NCBI RefSeq assembly: GCF_010093025.1
Contig: NZ_CP048114.1
Span: 3,286,001-3,350,000, forward strand
Direction of reading: 5' to 3'
Origin: Edaphobacter sp. 12200R-103
Lineage (GTDB): Bacteria; Acidobacteriota; Terriglobia; Terriglobales; Acidobacteriaceae
Length of the DNA stretch: 64,000 nucleotides
This document shows positions 54,876-61,576 of the stretch, in pieces; position 1 is the stretch's first letter; every line of letters starts with the position of its first letter. Under the pieces are notes generated by a model. It was not told where the DNA came from. It was given only the letters and a program-made list of their open reading frames with translations, and searched no databases. Made by a program: the position numbers and the translations under genes.

Positions 54876-55505
54876 ATGTCCCTCCTGAGTGAAGCGCAGA
54901 TCGAAAAGGTCCTTCAGCCCTACCTTTCACCTATCTCCCCTGAACTTACCCTACAATTGTCGGCTTACCTGGGTCTTCTGACCAAGTGGAACGCCCGTAC
55001 CAACCTGACCGCCGTGCGGGACCCGGAGGAGATGGTACGGCGTCACTTCGGCGAGAGCCTATTTACCGGCAGGCACCTTGGAGATCCCCTGCCGGATACC
55101 CTGCTCGATCTGGGTTCCGGGGCTGGGTTTCCCGGGATTCCGATCGCCCTGCTGCATCCTTCGATCGCTGTAACTCTGGCGGAGTCACAGAACAAGAAGG
55201 CGACCTTTCTCCGGGAGGTCGTTCGTACTTTGGGGCTCAAAAACATCGAGGTCTGGGGTGGACGGGCCGAAGACCTTCCGGCAGACAGGACCTTCCACAC
55301 GGTTACCCTGCGGGCCGTGGACCATATGGCGGCTGCGCTGGACGCAGCGGTCTCGCGGGCCGCGCAACAGATCCTCCTGCTTGCAACTGGGGCTTCGGAG
55401 ATTCTCGGAGGGCTCAGCCTCCAGGAGAAAATTCCGCTTCCAGAGAGCCACGGCAGTTTTCTCCTGAGGTTTGGGGTAGCCAGTGTTCCACGTGGAACAC
55501 TTTAG
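54876..55505 (+). CDS. rsmG: 16S rRNA (guanine-N7) methyltransferase RsmG
   Basis: 209 residues from the ATG at 54876; the frame is open upstream through two parS sites but without conserved sequence. RsmG motifs: LGLLTKWNARTNLTAVRDPEEMVRRHFGESL near 40, the SAM-binding LLDLGSGAGFPGIPIAL near 80, LAESQNKKATFLREVVRTLGLKNIEV and HTVTLRAVDHM. It methylates G527 of 16S rRNA. Adjacency to parA and parB is classic. Its last codons lie over a parS site (codons reading VPRGTL), so one gene end doubles as a segregation site. Confidence 0.96.
   Translation: MSLLSEAQIEKVLQPYLSPISPELTLQLSAYLGLLTKWNARTNLTAVRDPEEMVRRHFGESLFTGRHLGDPLPDTLLDLGSGAGFPGIPIALLHPSIAVTLAESQNKKATFLREVVRTLGLKNIEVWGGRAEDLPADRTFHTVTLRAVDHMAAALDAAVSRAAQQILLLATGASEILGGLSLQEKIPLPESHGSFLLRFGVASVPRGTL
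55484..55499 (+). promoter_or_regulatory. parS site 3, inside the rsmG end
   Basis: TGTTCCACGTGGAACA within the last codons of rsmG. Confidence 0.93.
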
Positions 55506-55520
55506 GAGCTGGTCCGGGTA

Positions 55521-55536
55521 TGTTCCACGTGGAACA
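55521..55536 (+). promoter_or_regulatory. parS site 4
   Basis: TGTTCCACGTGGAACA, 37 bases from site 3 start to start. Confidence 0.93.
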
Positions 55537-55592
55537 CTCCAGGATTATCGGACTATCTCTCTACTGATTGCATGGACCCCCTAATTTTCCGC

Positions 55593-55751
55593 GTGTCGTT
55601 CTGAGCGGAGCGCGTCAGCGCGTAAAGCCTGCCCTGAGCGAAGTCGAGGGATGAATCTGCGGTATGGAGTAGTCGCCGAGACGAGCAAACCGCAGATCCT
55701 TCGACTACGCTTCTCGCGATAAGGCCGCGAGAGCTCCGCCCAGGATGACAC
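55593..55751 (+). repeat. R2 pair, head to head
   Basis: TGTCGTTCTGAGCGGAGC with a second start GCCCTGAGCGAAGTCGAG, then ATGAATCTGCGG; the inverse partner AACCGCAGATCCTTCG to CCCAGGATGACAC. Similar layout to 46783-46978. Confidence 0.82.
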
Positions 55752-55842
55752 ATTCAAGGGTTATCGGAGCCTGAATCGACCTGCAACGAGGCGACGGGAT
55801 GGACCCTCTTGCCCTAATGAGACCTTCAGGGATCGTCGTCAA

Positions 55843-55858
55843 GGTTCCACGTGGAACA
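55843..55858 (+). promoter_or_regulatory. parS site 5, one mismatch
   Basis: GGTTCCACGTGGAACA; only the first base departs from the other sites. Confidence 0.85.
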
Positions 55859-55884
55859 TACAGTGAGGGAAGCCCGCCCAGGAC

Positions 55885-55900
55885 TGTTCCACGTGGAACA
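55885..55900 (+). promoter_or_regulatory. parS site 6
   Basis: TGTTCCACGTGGAACA, 42 bases from site 5 start to start. Confidence 0.93.
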
Positions 55901-55948
55901 ATGCAGTCGTGTTCGGCCTCTTTTAATGAGGGTAGCTGCCACCCTACC

Positions 55949-56106
55949 GTGTCATTCCGAGCGAAGCGCAGCGAAGTCGAGGAACCCCCGCATTTTTGCG
56001 CTGCTGATCAGGATCGTTTGCCCTATTTGAGACAGATGCTTGTGCGGGCAGGGGAAAATGTGGGGTCTCTCCGCTACGGCCCTTCGGGCCTCGGTCGAGA
56101 TGACAC
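55949..56106 (+). repeat. R2 pair before parA
   Basis: GTGTCATTCCGAGCGAAGCG to CGAGGAACCCCCGCATTT (55949-55997), then an inverse relic CCCTTCGGGCCTCGGTCGAGATGACAC-like end at 56061-56106. From there to the parA start I see nothing else but the parA promoter space. Confidence 0.75.
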
Positions 56107-56323
56107 TTCTGACGGAGAACGGGAGAATGGACAACGGAGAGTGTCTTCGGGAGGTGTCGACGAAGGCGACCCTGCAGCACGATTTCCACATTCGCTGCCC
56201 CGAAACTCCTGCATTTTGCTCGGATTTCCCGTCTTCCACACGTTCTCCACAGGAAGAGGCGGTTCTGCACAACGCCAGAGGATTGCTCTTCCGTTCCCCC
56301 GCCGGTAACCTTTTGTTATTGCA

Positions 56324-57322
56324 ATGACCACCCTTCCTTCTTCTCCAAAGACGACGACCGTAGAACCCCTTGTGGGTTCGGGAGCAAGTTCCAGCGCCAC
56401 CAGTACGACGGTAGACCCGAAGACCGAGGCGGCGGCGAAGGCGTGCCGTGTGATCGCCATCGTGAACCAGAAGGGTGGCGTGGGAAAGACGACGACCGCG
56501 ATCAATCTGGCGGCCTCCTTCGCGCTGGAGGGGATTCCCACGCTGCTGATCGACTGCGATCCGCAGGCTAACTCCTCGGGAGGGCTGGGCGTGGCCCGGC
56601 AGACGGATGAGGACGAACACCGCAACAGCACCTACGACCTTCTGCTGGGGGATGCCACGGTCGCCGAGAGCGTGCTTCCGACCGAGATCGAGAACCTGAA
56701 GCTGGTTCCTTCGAGTAAAAACCTGGTGGGAGCGACGATTGAGCTGATCTCGGCGGACCGCCGCGAGTACCGGCTGCGGGAGGCTCTGGCCCCGGTGCGA
56801 GCGCAGTTTCCTTTCATTCTGCTGGATTGCCCCCCGGCGCTGGATCTATTGACCCTGAATGCTTTGGTCGCGGCCGATGGTCTGCTGGTTCCCATGCAGG
56901 CGGAGTACTTTGCGCTGGAGGGAATCTCGGAGCTGATGTCGACCATGGACCGGGTGAGCGCTAGCTTCAATCCCAATCTCTCGCTGGAAGGCGTCCTGCT
57001 GACGATGTACGACGACCGGACCAACCTGGCGATGCAGGTGACGGAGAACCTGAAGGCGTATTTCAACGACAAGCTGCTGAAGACGACGATTCCGCGCAAT
57101 GTGCGCCTGGCGGAGGCCCCGAGTCACGGCAAGCCGGTGGCGCTTTATGACGCGAAGTCACGTGGGGCAGAGACTTACCGGGAGCTGGCGCTGGAGCTGC
57201 TGGCCCGCAATAACATGGAGAGTCCTGAAGTAAAGCGCCGCAAGGCTGCGGCGGCCGCGGCGGCAAGTGCTCTGAAGTCGTTTCAGAAGCCGGAGAAGAA
57301 GTCACGGTTCTGGAAGAAGTGA
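56324..57322 (+). CDS. parA: Chromosome partitioning ATPase ParA
   Basis: 332 residues. The N-terminal 40 residues are a S/T-rich tail ahead of the ATPase. Deviant Walker [19 protein letters not shown] near 46, then [33 protein letters not shown] (Walker B) and [17 protein letters not shown] with [15 protein letters not shown] at the end. The C-terminus has an Ala/Lys-rich helix ([14 protein letters not shown]). ParA forms an ATP-dependent gradient on DNA that moves ParB-parS complexes. It lies 424 bases after the last parS site and 238 bases before parB. Confidence 0.97.
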   Translation: MTTLPSSPKTTTVEPLVGSGASSSATSTTVDPKTEAAAKACRVIAIVNQKGGVGKTTTAINLAASFALEGIPTLLIDCDPQANSSGGLGVARQTDEDEHRNSTYDLLLGDATVAESVLPTEIENLKLVPSSKNLVGATIELISADRREYRLREALAPVRAQFPFILLDCPPALDLLTLNALVAADGLLVPMQAEYFALEGISELMSTMDRVSASFNPNLSLEGVLLTMYDDRTNLAMQVTENLKAYFNDKLLKTTIPRNVRLAEAPSHGKPVALYDAKSRGAETYRELALELLARNNMESPEVKRRKAAAAAAASALKSFQKPEKKSRFWKK

Positions 57323-57357
57323 GGTTTGGGCTGCGCGGAGAGTGTGGGGTGTAGAGA

Positions 57358-57404
57358 CGCAGATCCTTCGACTGCGCCCCTTCAGGCTTCGCTCAGGATG
57401 ACAC
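57358..57404 (-). repeat. R2 repeat
   Basis: CGCAGATCCTTCGACTGCG, CCCCTTCAGG, CTTCGCTCAGGATGACAC in the parA-parB gap. Confidence 0.85.
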
Positions 57405-57435
57405 TTATTGATAGGCACCCGGATGAATAGCTGCT

Positions 57436-57517
57436 CAGAACGCCATGTCGAGTGTTTAGAACAACATGCTGAGTTTAGAACGGCATGTGTTGCATGCAGA
57501 AAACGCCATGCTGAGTG
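57436..57517 (+). repeat. Four degenerate 20-bp direct repeats between parA and parB
   Basis: Units begin at 57436 (CAGAACGCCATGTCGAGTG), 57458 (AGAACAACATGCTGAGTTT), 57477 (AGAACGGCATGTGTTGCATG) and 57497 (CAGAAAACGCCATGCTGAGTG), consensus AGAACgcCATGctGAGTg. They sit 44 bases before parB. Confidence 0.75.
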
Positions 57518-57560
57518 CAGAAGAGACGAAATGACAGATTACTGGAAAGAAGATTGACCT

Positions 57561-58520
57561 ATGGCCACCGCAACGCCTGATAGCAAACGTCGTGCCCTTG
57601 GCAAGGGGCTGGAGTCCCTTCTGCCGCAGCGTCCTGCCGCTCCTGCCGCGCAGCCTGTCAGCTCCATCGCTGCCGCTGCTGCTCCCGCCGAGCCTTTGGG
57701 GAAGCCGCTGGAGGTTTCGCTGGACCATATAGAGCGCAATCCCTGGCAGACGCGAAAGCACTTTGACGAGGCGCAGCTGAATGAGCTGGCGCAGTCGATC
57801 GCGGCCAGCGGTGTGGTGCAGCCGATTGTGGTGAGGCCGCTGCCTGCGTCAACGACACAGGGGCCGGGGCAGAATCCGACGCGTTACCAGCTGATCATGG
57901 GCGAGCGGAGGTGGCTGGCTTCGCGCAAGGCGGGCAAAGCCACGATTCCGGCGATCGTCCGGCAGGTTTCGGATGAGCAGGTGCTGGAGATGACGATCGT
58001 CGAGAACCTGCAGCGTACCGACCTGAACCCGATGGAACAGGCGCGGGCGTTCCAGCGGCTGAGCCAGGAGTTCAAGCTGACGCAGGAGCAGATGGCGACG
58101 CGGACGGGCAAGGACCGCGCCTCGGTGGCGAACTTTCTGCGGCTGCTGCGGCTGCCGGAGTCGGTACAGGCGAAGGTGGAGACGGCGGAGCTGAGCTTTG
58201 GGCACGCACGGACCCTGCTGGCGCTGGAGTCGCAGGAGGCGATTGCGGCGGCGGCTCAGAAGGTGCTGGCCTTGTCGCTTTCGGTCCGGCAGACCGAAAA
58301 CTATGTGCAGGGCCTGATCCATCCTGAGAGCAAGGAAAAGAAGCAGAAGCCGGAGGAGCCGCCGCAGGACCCGAATGTTCGCGAGGCAGAGGACCGGCTG
58401 CGGCGGACGCTGGGTTTGAAGGTGAAGATCGAGGACAAGCGGGGCAAGGGTCGCGTGATTATTGAGTACTCGCGGCTTGAGGACTTTGATACTTTGCTGG
58501 AGATGCTTGGGGACCGGTAA
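57561..58520 (+). CDS. parB: Chromosome partitioning protein ParB
   Basis: 319 residues. N-terminus PDSKRRALGKGLESLLPQRP (contains the basic ParA-stimulating stretch), then the ParB/Srx fold with LDHIERNPWQTRKHFDEAQLNELAQSI and the CTP-binding GERRWLASRKAGKATIPAIVR (GERR), ENLQRTDLNPMEQARAFQRL, the helix-turn-helix TQEQMATRTGKDRASVANFLRLLRLP, and a C-terminal dimerisation part after a linker of K, E and P. It loads at the six parS sites upstream and spreads. GGAAAGAAG lies before the ATG. Confidence 0.97.
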   Translation: MATATPDSKRRALGKGLESLLPQRPAAPAAQPVSSIAAAAAPAEPLGKPLEVSLDHIERNPWQTRKHFDEAQLNELAQSIAASGVVQPIVVRPLPASTTQGPGQNPTRYQLIMGERRWLASRKAGKATIPAIVRQVSDEQVLEMTIVENLQRTDLNPMEQARAFQRLSQEFKLTQEQMATRTGKDRASVANFLRLLRLPESVQAKVETAELSFGHARTLLALESQEAIAAAAQKVLALSLSVRQTENYVQGLIHPESKEKKQKPEEPPQDPNVREAEDRLRRTLGLKVKIEDKRGKGRVIIEYSRLEDFDTLLEMLGDR

Positions 58521-58583
58521 TTGTAGCTCTTACGGTTACAAATAAGGTTTTGGTTCCGAGGACCCTTTCCTGGTGACGGTTGT

Positions 58584-58626
58584 ATCCTGCAAACCCACAT
58601 CTCAGAGTCGAGATGTGGGGCACCCG
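58584..58626 (+). repeat. R1 repeat, copy with changed palindrome
   Basis: ATCCTGCAAACCCACATCTC, AGAGTCGAGATGTGGGGCACCCG: both arms changed to CACATCTC/GAGATGTG, so pairing is kept by compensating bases. Confidence 0.88.
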
Positions 58627-58659
58627 TTTTTGGCTGTGCTGTTGGTAGGGTAGGGAGAG

Positions 58660-58707
58660 ATCCTGCAAACCCACCTTAGCGGCTTCGCCGCGAAGATGGG
58701 GCACCCG
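58660..58707 (+). repeat. R1 repeat in tandem duplication, first
   Basis: ATCCTGCAAACCCACCTTAG, CGGCTTCGCCGCGAAGATGGGG, CACCCG. It lies within an 81-base unit (58621-58701) that is repeated directly. Confidence 0.9.
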
Positions 58708-58741
58708 TTTTTGGCTGTGCTGTTGGTAGGGGTAGGGAGAG

Positions 58742-58794
58742 ATCCTGCGAAGCCCACCTTAGCGGCTTCGCCGCGAAGATCGGGGCACCCGGTT
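58742..58794 (+). repeat. R1 repeat in tandem duplication, second
   Basis: ATCCTGCGAAGCCCACCTTAG, CGGCTTCGCCGCGAAGATCGGGG, CACCCGG in the second unit (58702-58785). The rest of the gap up to 59026 shows nothing else. Confidence 0.9.
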
Positions 58795-59025
58795 TGTGGC
58801 GGGGCGAATGCTGGCCCGGTTTTGTGGCGAGGCGGGCTGATCATGCAACTGATGGCAGGGGAGTTATCCGGGTGGCGGGTTCCAGAGTGTGTCAGGATTC
58901 CAACGGTGATTCGGAGGGGTTGCCGGGCGGTTTGGCTTCCCAAATTCTTTTGGATGCATCCAACCTGTAGAGGTAGCTCCCTGGTGCTTCAGTCCTCATC
59001 ACAAATGCCGGATGGTTTCTCCCCT

Positions 59026-59556
59026 ATGATTACGCTTCGATTGACCACATGGGTGAACGCCCCCGTGGAACGTTGCTTTCTGCTTGCAACCAGCAGAGGC
59101 TTTTCTCCCGTTGTGAAGAATGGTGTTGCGGTTCCGGATACGACGAAAGGCATGCTGCAGTGCGGCGATGAGCTTGGATGGAAGATGAGCGGCACGGACC
59201 ACATCAGCCGCGTGGATACGGTGCGGCCGTACTGTCACTTTCGCGAGGTGATGACGGCAGGAATCTTCCGGCACTATGAGCACGACCATCACTTTGCCCC
59301 GATGGACGACGGAACGCGTGTGCGCGACGAGATTCGTTTTTCGCTGCGCATGGGCCCGCTGGGGAAGATGTACGGCGCGATGGTGGTGCGTTCGCTGCTG
59401 ATGCGGATGCTGGTGGATAAGAATATCGAGCTGAAGCGGCTTGCCGAATCTGCCGAGTGGCAGAGGTTTGTGAGCGTGGAAGTTCCTCTGCCGAGCCAGG
59501 TTGTGGTTCCTCCGGCTGTTCCGGGGCGCATGAGCAATATGCAGCGATTTGCCTGA
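59026..59556 (+). CDS. SRPBCC (START-like) family protein
   Basis: 176 residues from the ATG at 59026; an ATG at 59005 would add seven. There is no good ribosome site for either. The start ITLRLTTWVNAPVERCFLLATS is the usual first strand and helix of SRPBCC proteins, followed by LGWKMSGTDHISRVDTVRPYCHFREVMTAGIFRHYEHDHHFAPMDDGTRVRDEIRFSLRMGPLG and a C-terminal helix LMRMLVDKNIELKRLAE. These small cavity proteins bind lipids or other small molecules in the cytoplasm. The ligand is unknown. It ends 188 bases before the PEP-CTERM gene. Confidence 0.78.
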   Translation: MITLRLTTWVNAPVERCFLLATSRGFSPVVKNGVAVPDTTKGMLQCGDELGWKMSGTDHISRVDTVRPYCHFREVMTAGIFRHYEHDHHFAPMDDGTRVRDEIRFSLRMGPLGKMYGAMVVRSLLMRMLVDKNIELKRLAESAEWQRFVSVEVPLPSQVVVPPAVPGRMSNMQRFA

Positions 59557-59660
59557 TACGACAGAAAAACCCTTCTTTCTGCAGACACAGTGTGGGAAAT
59601 AAATTGCCTTTTTCTGTGCAAGCTGCACCCGTTTTGGGGCAGTTTCCGGGAAAAGCACCT

Positions 59661-59678
59661 TTGGCTTGAGGATTGCAT
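59661..59678 (+). promoter_or_regulatory. Candidate sigma-54 promoter (-24/-12)
   Basis: TTGGCTTGAGGATTGCAT has GG and GC ten bases apart and matches TTGGC..TTGCA of the sigma-54 consensus. It lies 66 bases before the start of a PEP-CTERM gene. Confidence 0.55.
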
Positions 59679-59743
59679 AGGGTACGAGCAGTAGAAAAAC
59701 TCTGCAAGGTGGCGAAGTCCGCCTGCATTTTGGATTGCTCGGA

Positions 59744-60466
59744 ATGGCTCGTATTGTTTGTGCCCTGGTTCTCCTCCTGGTCGTTGCTTCTGCCGTCACC
59801 GGTGTCCCGGTGCACGCATCGACCGAGTGTGAGCGTTGGGTTGCGGAGTATCGCGACCAGCTTGCGCACTCGGACCTGATGAAACGCGCGGCAGCCGCAC
59901 GTCATCGTGTGCACCGTTATGTGCATCGCAAGGTAGCCGCACTGCATCCGGAGCGGCCGCATCCACGCACGCGGGTTCTTCCGGCACGGCTTCAACGCCC
60001 GAAGATGACGCGGGAGGAGATGCTGCGCCAGCTGGAGTTTGCCTGCGGGGATCTCCCCGTCGATCCGGTGGAGCTGAGCAGGACCGTCAGCTATGAACCG
60101 GCGCCGGCGTTTCTTCCTGGAGGCCTGGAAGGCGACGACGTGATGGGACCAACGATGAATCCGACGGGGCCGCAGAGCCTGTTGGCCTCGAACGACGGAC
60201 CTCCGACAGGCTGGATGCCTGGGCTGGGGGGCGGCATCGGTGGTGTGGGTGGTGGCGGCACTCCGCCCTGGGTGAGGAATCCGGACAATCCGGGCAATCC
60301 GGATGGGCCCGGTACCCCGGGGAATCCTGGGAATCCCGGGAATCCTGGGAACCCGGGTGGACCTCCCACGGCGGTTACGCCTGAGCCGGAAAGCCTGCTG
60401 CTGGTAGCGACGGGAGTTCTGGGTGCGGTGGGCGCAGTGCGGCGGCGGCTTCAGAGGCCGGCATAA
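59744..60466 (+). CDS. Collagen-like PEP-CTERM protein
   Basis: 240 residues from the ATG at 59744; a TTG nine bases upstream is also in frame. Order: signal peptide (ARIVCALVLLLVVASAVTGVPVHA), a basic His/Arg-rich helix region (about 45-95), a Pro/Gly-rich stretch, then a (GNP)n tract around residues 185-208 like a short collagen block, and a C-terminal sorting signal: TPEPESLLL, membrane helix LLVATGVLGAVGAV, and RRRLQR. The latter is the PEP-CTERM pattern, cut by exosortase and linked to exopolysaccharide export. No exosortase gene is in the window. Confidence 0.8.
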   Translation: MARIVCALVLLLVVASAVTGVPVHASTECERWVAEYRDQLAHSDLMKRAAAARHRVHRYVHRKVAALHPERPHPRTRVLPARLQRPKMTREEMLRQLEFACGDLPVDPVELSRTVSYEPAPAFLPGGLEGDDVMGPTMNPTGPQSLLASNDGPPTGWMPGLGGGIGGVGGGGTPPWVRNPDNPGNPDGPGTPGNPGNPGNPGNPGGPPTAVTPEPESLLLVATGVLGAVGAVRRRLQRPA

Positions 60467-60508
60467 GGGAGCGGGCGGCTGTGATCCCCTGGCGCGGAGG
60501 CCAGGTCT

Positions 60509-61060
60509 TCAGCGACGGCGAAAGCGCTGACGGATGACGGCTGCCCGGTCCTCGCGCGAGGGCTCGGCCGGGGGCTTTTCGCCTTCGGGATAGAGAATGA
60601 CAAACCGGCGGGAACCTTCGCCTGAGGAGGCGGTGGAGAGCCCGGAAGAGGCGAGCGCGAGATGCAGAAGGCGGCGCTCACGGGAGCTCATGGGCGAGAA
60701 GCTGTAGGGCTGGCCGGTGCGGCGGACGCGTTCGACGGCGACCTCAGCGGCGACCTGCAGCTCACGTTGGCGAAGCACCTTGAAGCTGTCGGCATCGAAG
60801 GAGATGCGGTCGTGCTCCTCGTGTTCATAGCGGAGGATTTTGGCGGCGACGTGCTCGAGCGAGAGCAGAAGCTCACCGTTGCGCGAGAGCAGCAGAGGGA
60901 CGTCGGGCCCGCTGAACTCGACTTCGATCTCGGGTGTCGAACCATCGGCGCGGGGAATCGGGGTCTCGCGAATCGTGTACTTCAGACTCAAACGGCCCGG
61001 TGCGGTGAGTGTCTGAAGGAAATCAGCCACTCTCTTCTTTTTCGCTTGCAGGTCTTCCAT
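60509..61060 (-). CDS. jag: Jag/KhpB RNA-binding protein (SpoIIIJ-associated)
   Basis: 183 residues from the ATG at 61060. The frame is open to an ATG at 61198, but that extra part is R2 repeat sequence. It starts MEDLQAKKKRVADFLQTLT, has a central KH domain (LLLSLEHVAAKILRYEHEEHDRISFDADSFKVLRQRELQVAAEVAVERVRRTG) and the R3H domain with SSRERRLLHLALASSGLST and GEGSRRFVILYP. It binds RNA and has been linked to cell elongation and to YidC/SpoIIIJ neighbours. yidC lies 517 bases upstream on the same strand, separated by repeats and a terminator, so they are not one transcript unless read-through occurs. Confidence 0.92.
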   Translation of the reverse strand: MEDLQAKKKRVADFLQTLTAPGRLSLKYTIRETPIPRADGSTPEIEVEFSGPDVPLLLSRNGELLLSLEHVAAKILRYEHEEHDRISFDADSFKVLRQRELQVAAEVAVERVRRTGQPYSFSPMSSRERRLLHLALASSGLSTASSGEGSRRFVILYPEGEKPPAEPSREDRAAVIRQRFRRR

Positions 61061-61145
61061 TGGGATTTGTTTAGTATACGGAAATTGGTTGGAAGATGGG
61101 GTGTGGCTGGAGTTAGGTTTGGCGCTGGCGTGATCGGGCAGAGAA

Positions 61146-61189
61146 GCAGATCCCCCCACTTCGGCTTCGCCTTCGGCCGGGATGACACT
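61146..61189 (-). repeat. R2 repeat upstream of jag
   Basis: CAGATCCCCCCACTTCGG, CTTCGCCTTCGGCCGGGATGACAC; read in frame by the possible longer jag start. Confidence 0.8.
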
Positions 61190-61235
61190 TCTTTCCATCG
61201 TTCAGAGGGTGCTTTGTTGGTGGATGCCGGTGGAT

Positions 61236-61269
61236 ACCCCTATCTCAGAATCGAGAGGTGGACCACCCG
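61236..61269 (+). repeat. R1 remnant
   Basis: ACCCCTATCTCAGAATCGAGAGGTGGACCACCCG: a decayed R1 like the changed-palindrome copy at 58584. Confidence 0.5.
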
Positions 61270-61304
61270 CCGCCTTTGCCACGTTGTGATCGGCTTGAGG
61301 AGAC

Positions 61305-61347
61305 ATCCTGCAAAACCCACCTTAGCTTCGCGAAGGTGGGGCACCCG
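61305..61347 (+). repeat. R1 palindromic repeat, copy 14
   Basis: ATCCTGCAAAACCCACCTTAG, CTTCGCGAAGGTGGGGCACCCG, full consensus. Confidence 0.9.
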
Positions 61348-61372
61348 TTTGGTGGCCGTACGGAGAGTGGAA

Positions 61373-61420
61373 CGCAGATCCTTCGACTCGCGGCTCTGCC
61401 GCTTCGCTCAGGATGACACG
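61373..61420 (-). repeat. R2 repeat
   Basis: CGCAGATCCTTCGACTCGCG, GCTCTGCC, GCTTCGCTCAGGATGACAC. Confidence 0.88.
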
Positions 61421-61504
61421 CCCTTGAGAATCTTTCGCTGGTGGCTTCCTCTTTCGCACGATCAAAGAACCTGTCCCCCTCAAGGAACCTGTGAGGCAAA
61501 GAGA

Positions 61505-61532
61505 AGAGGAGACTCTGTGGGGAGTCTCCTCT
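61505..61532 (-). terminator. Terminator of yidC
   Basis: AGAGGAGACTC, loop, GAGTCTCCTCT; on the minus strand followed by TCTCTTTG, on the plus strand by TTTGCTT. It lies 45 bases past the yidC stop. Confidence 0.82.
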
Positions 61533-61576
61533 TTTGCTTATGGTGTTTTCGACTGCTATGCTTCCAGGGCGTACGG

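Noticed and set aside
57436..57517. CRISPR array between parA and parB
   Set aside because: Units are contiguous, about 20 bases and degenerate, without spacers of equal length, and there are no cas genes.
59557..59743. A riboswitch (GEMM-like) before the PEP-CTERM gene
   Set aside because: The spacing and conserved bases of the c-di-GMP aptamer are not present; the sigma-54-like box explains the conserved-looking part better.
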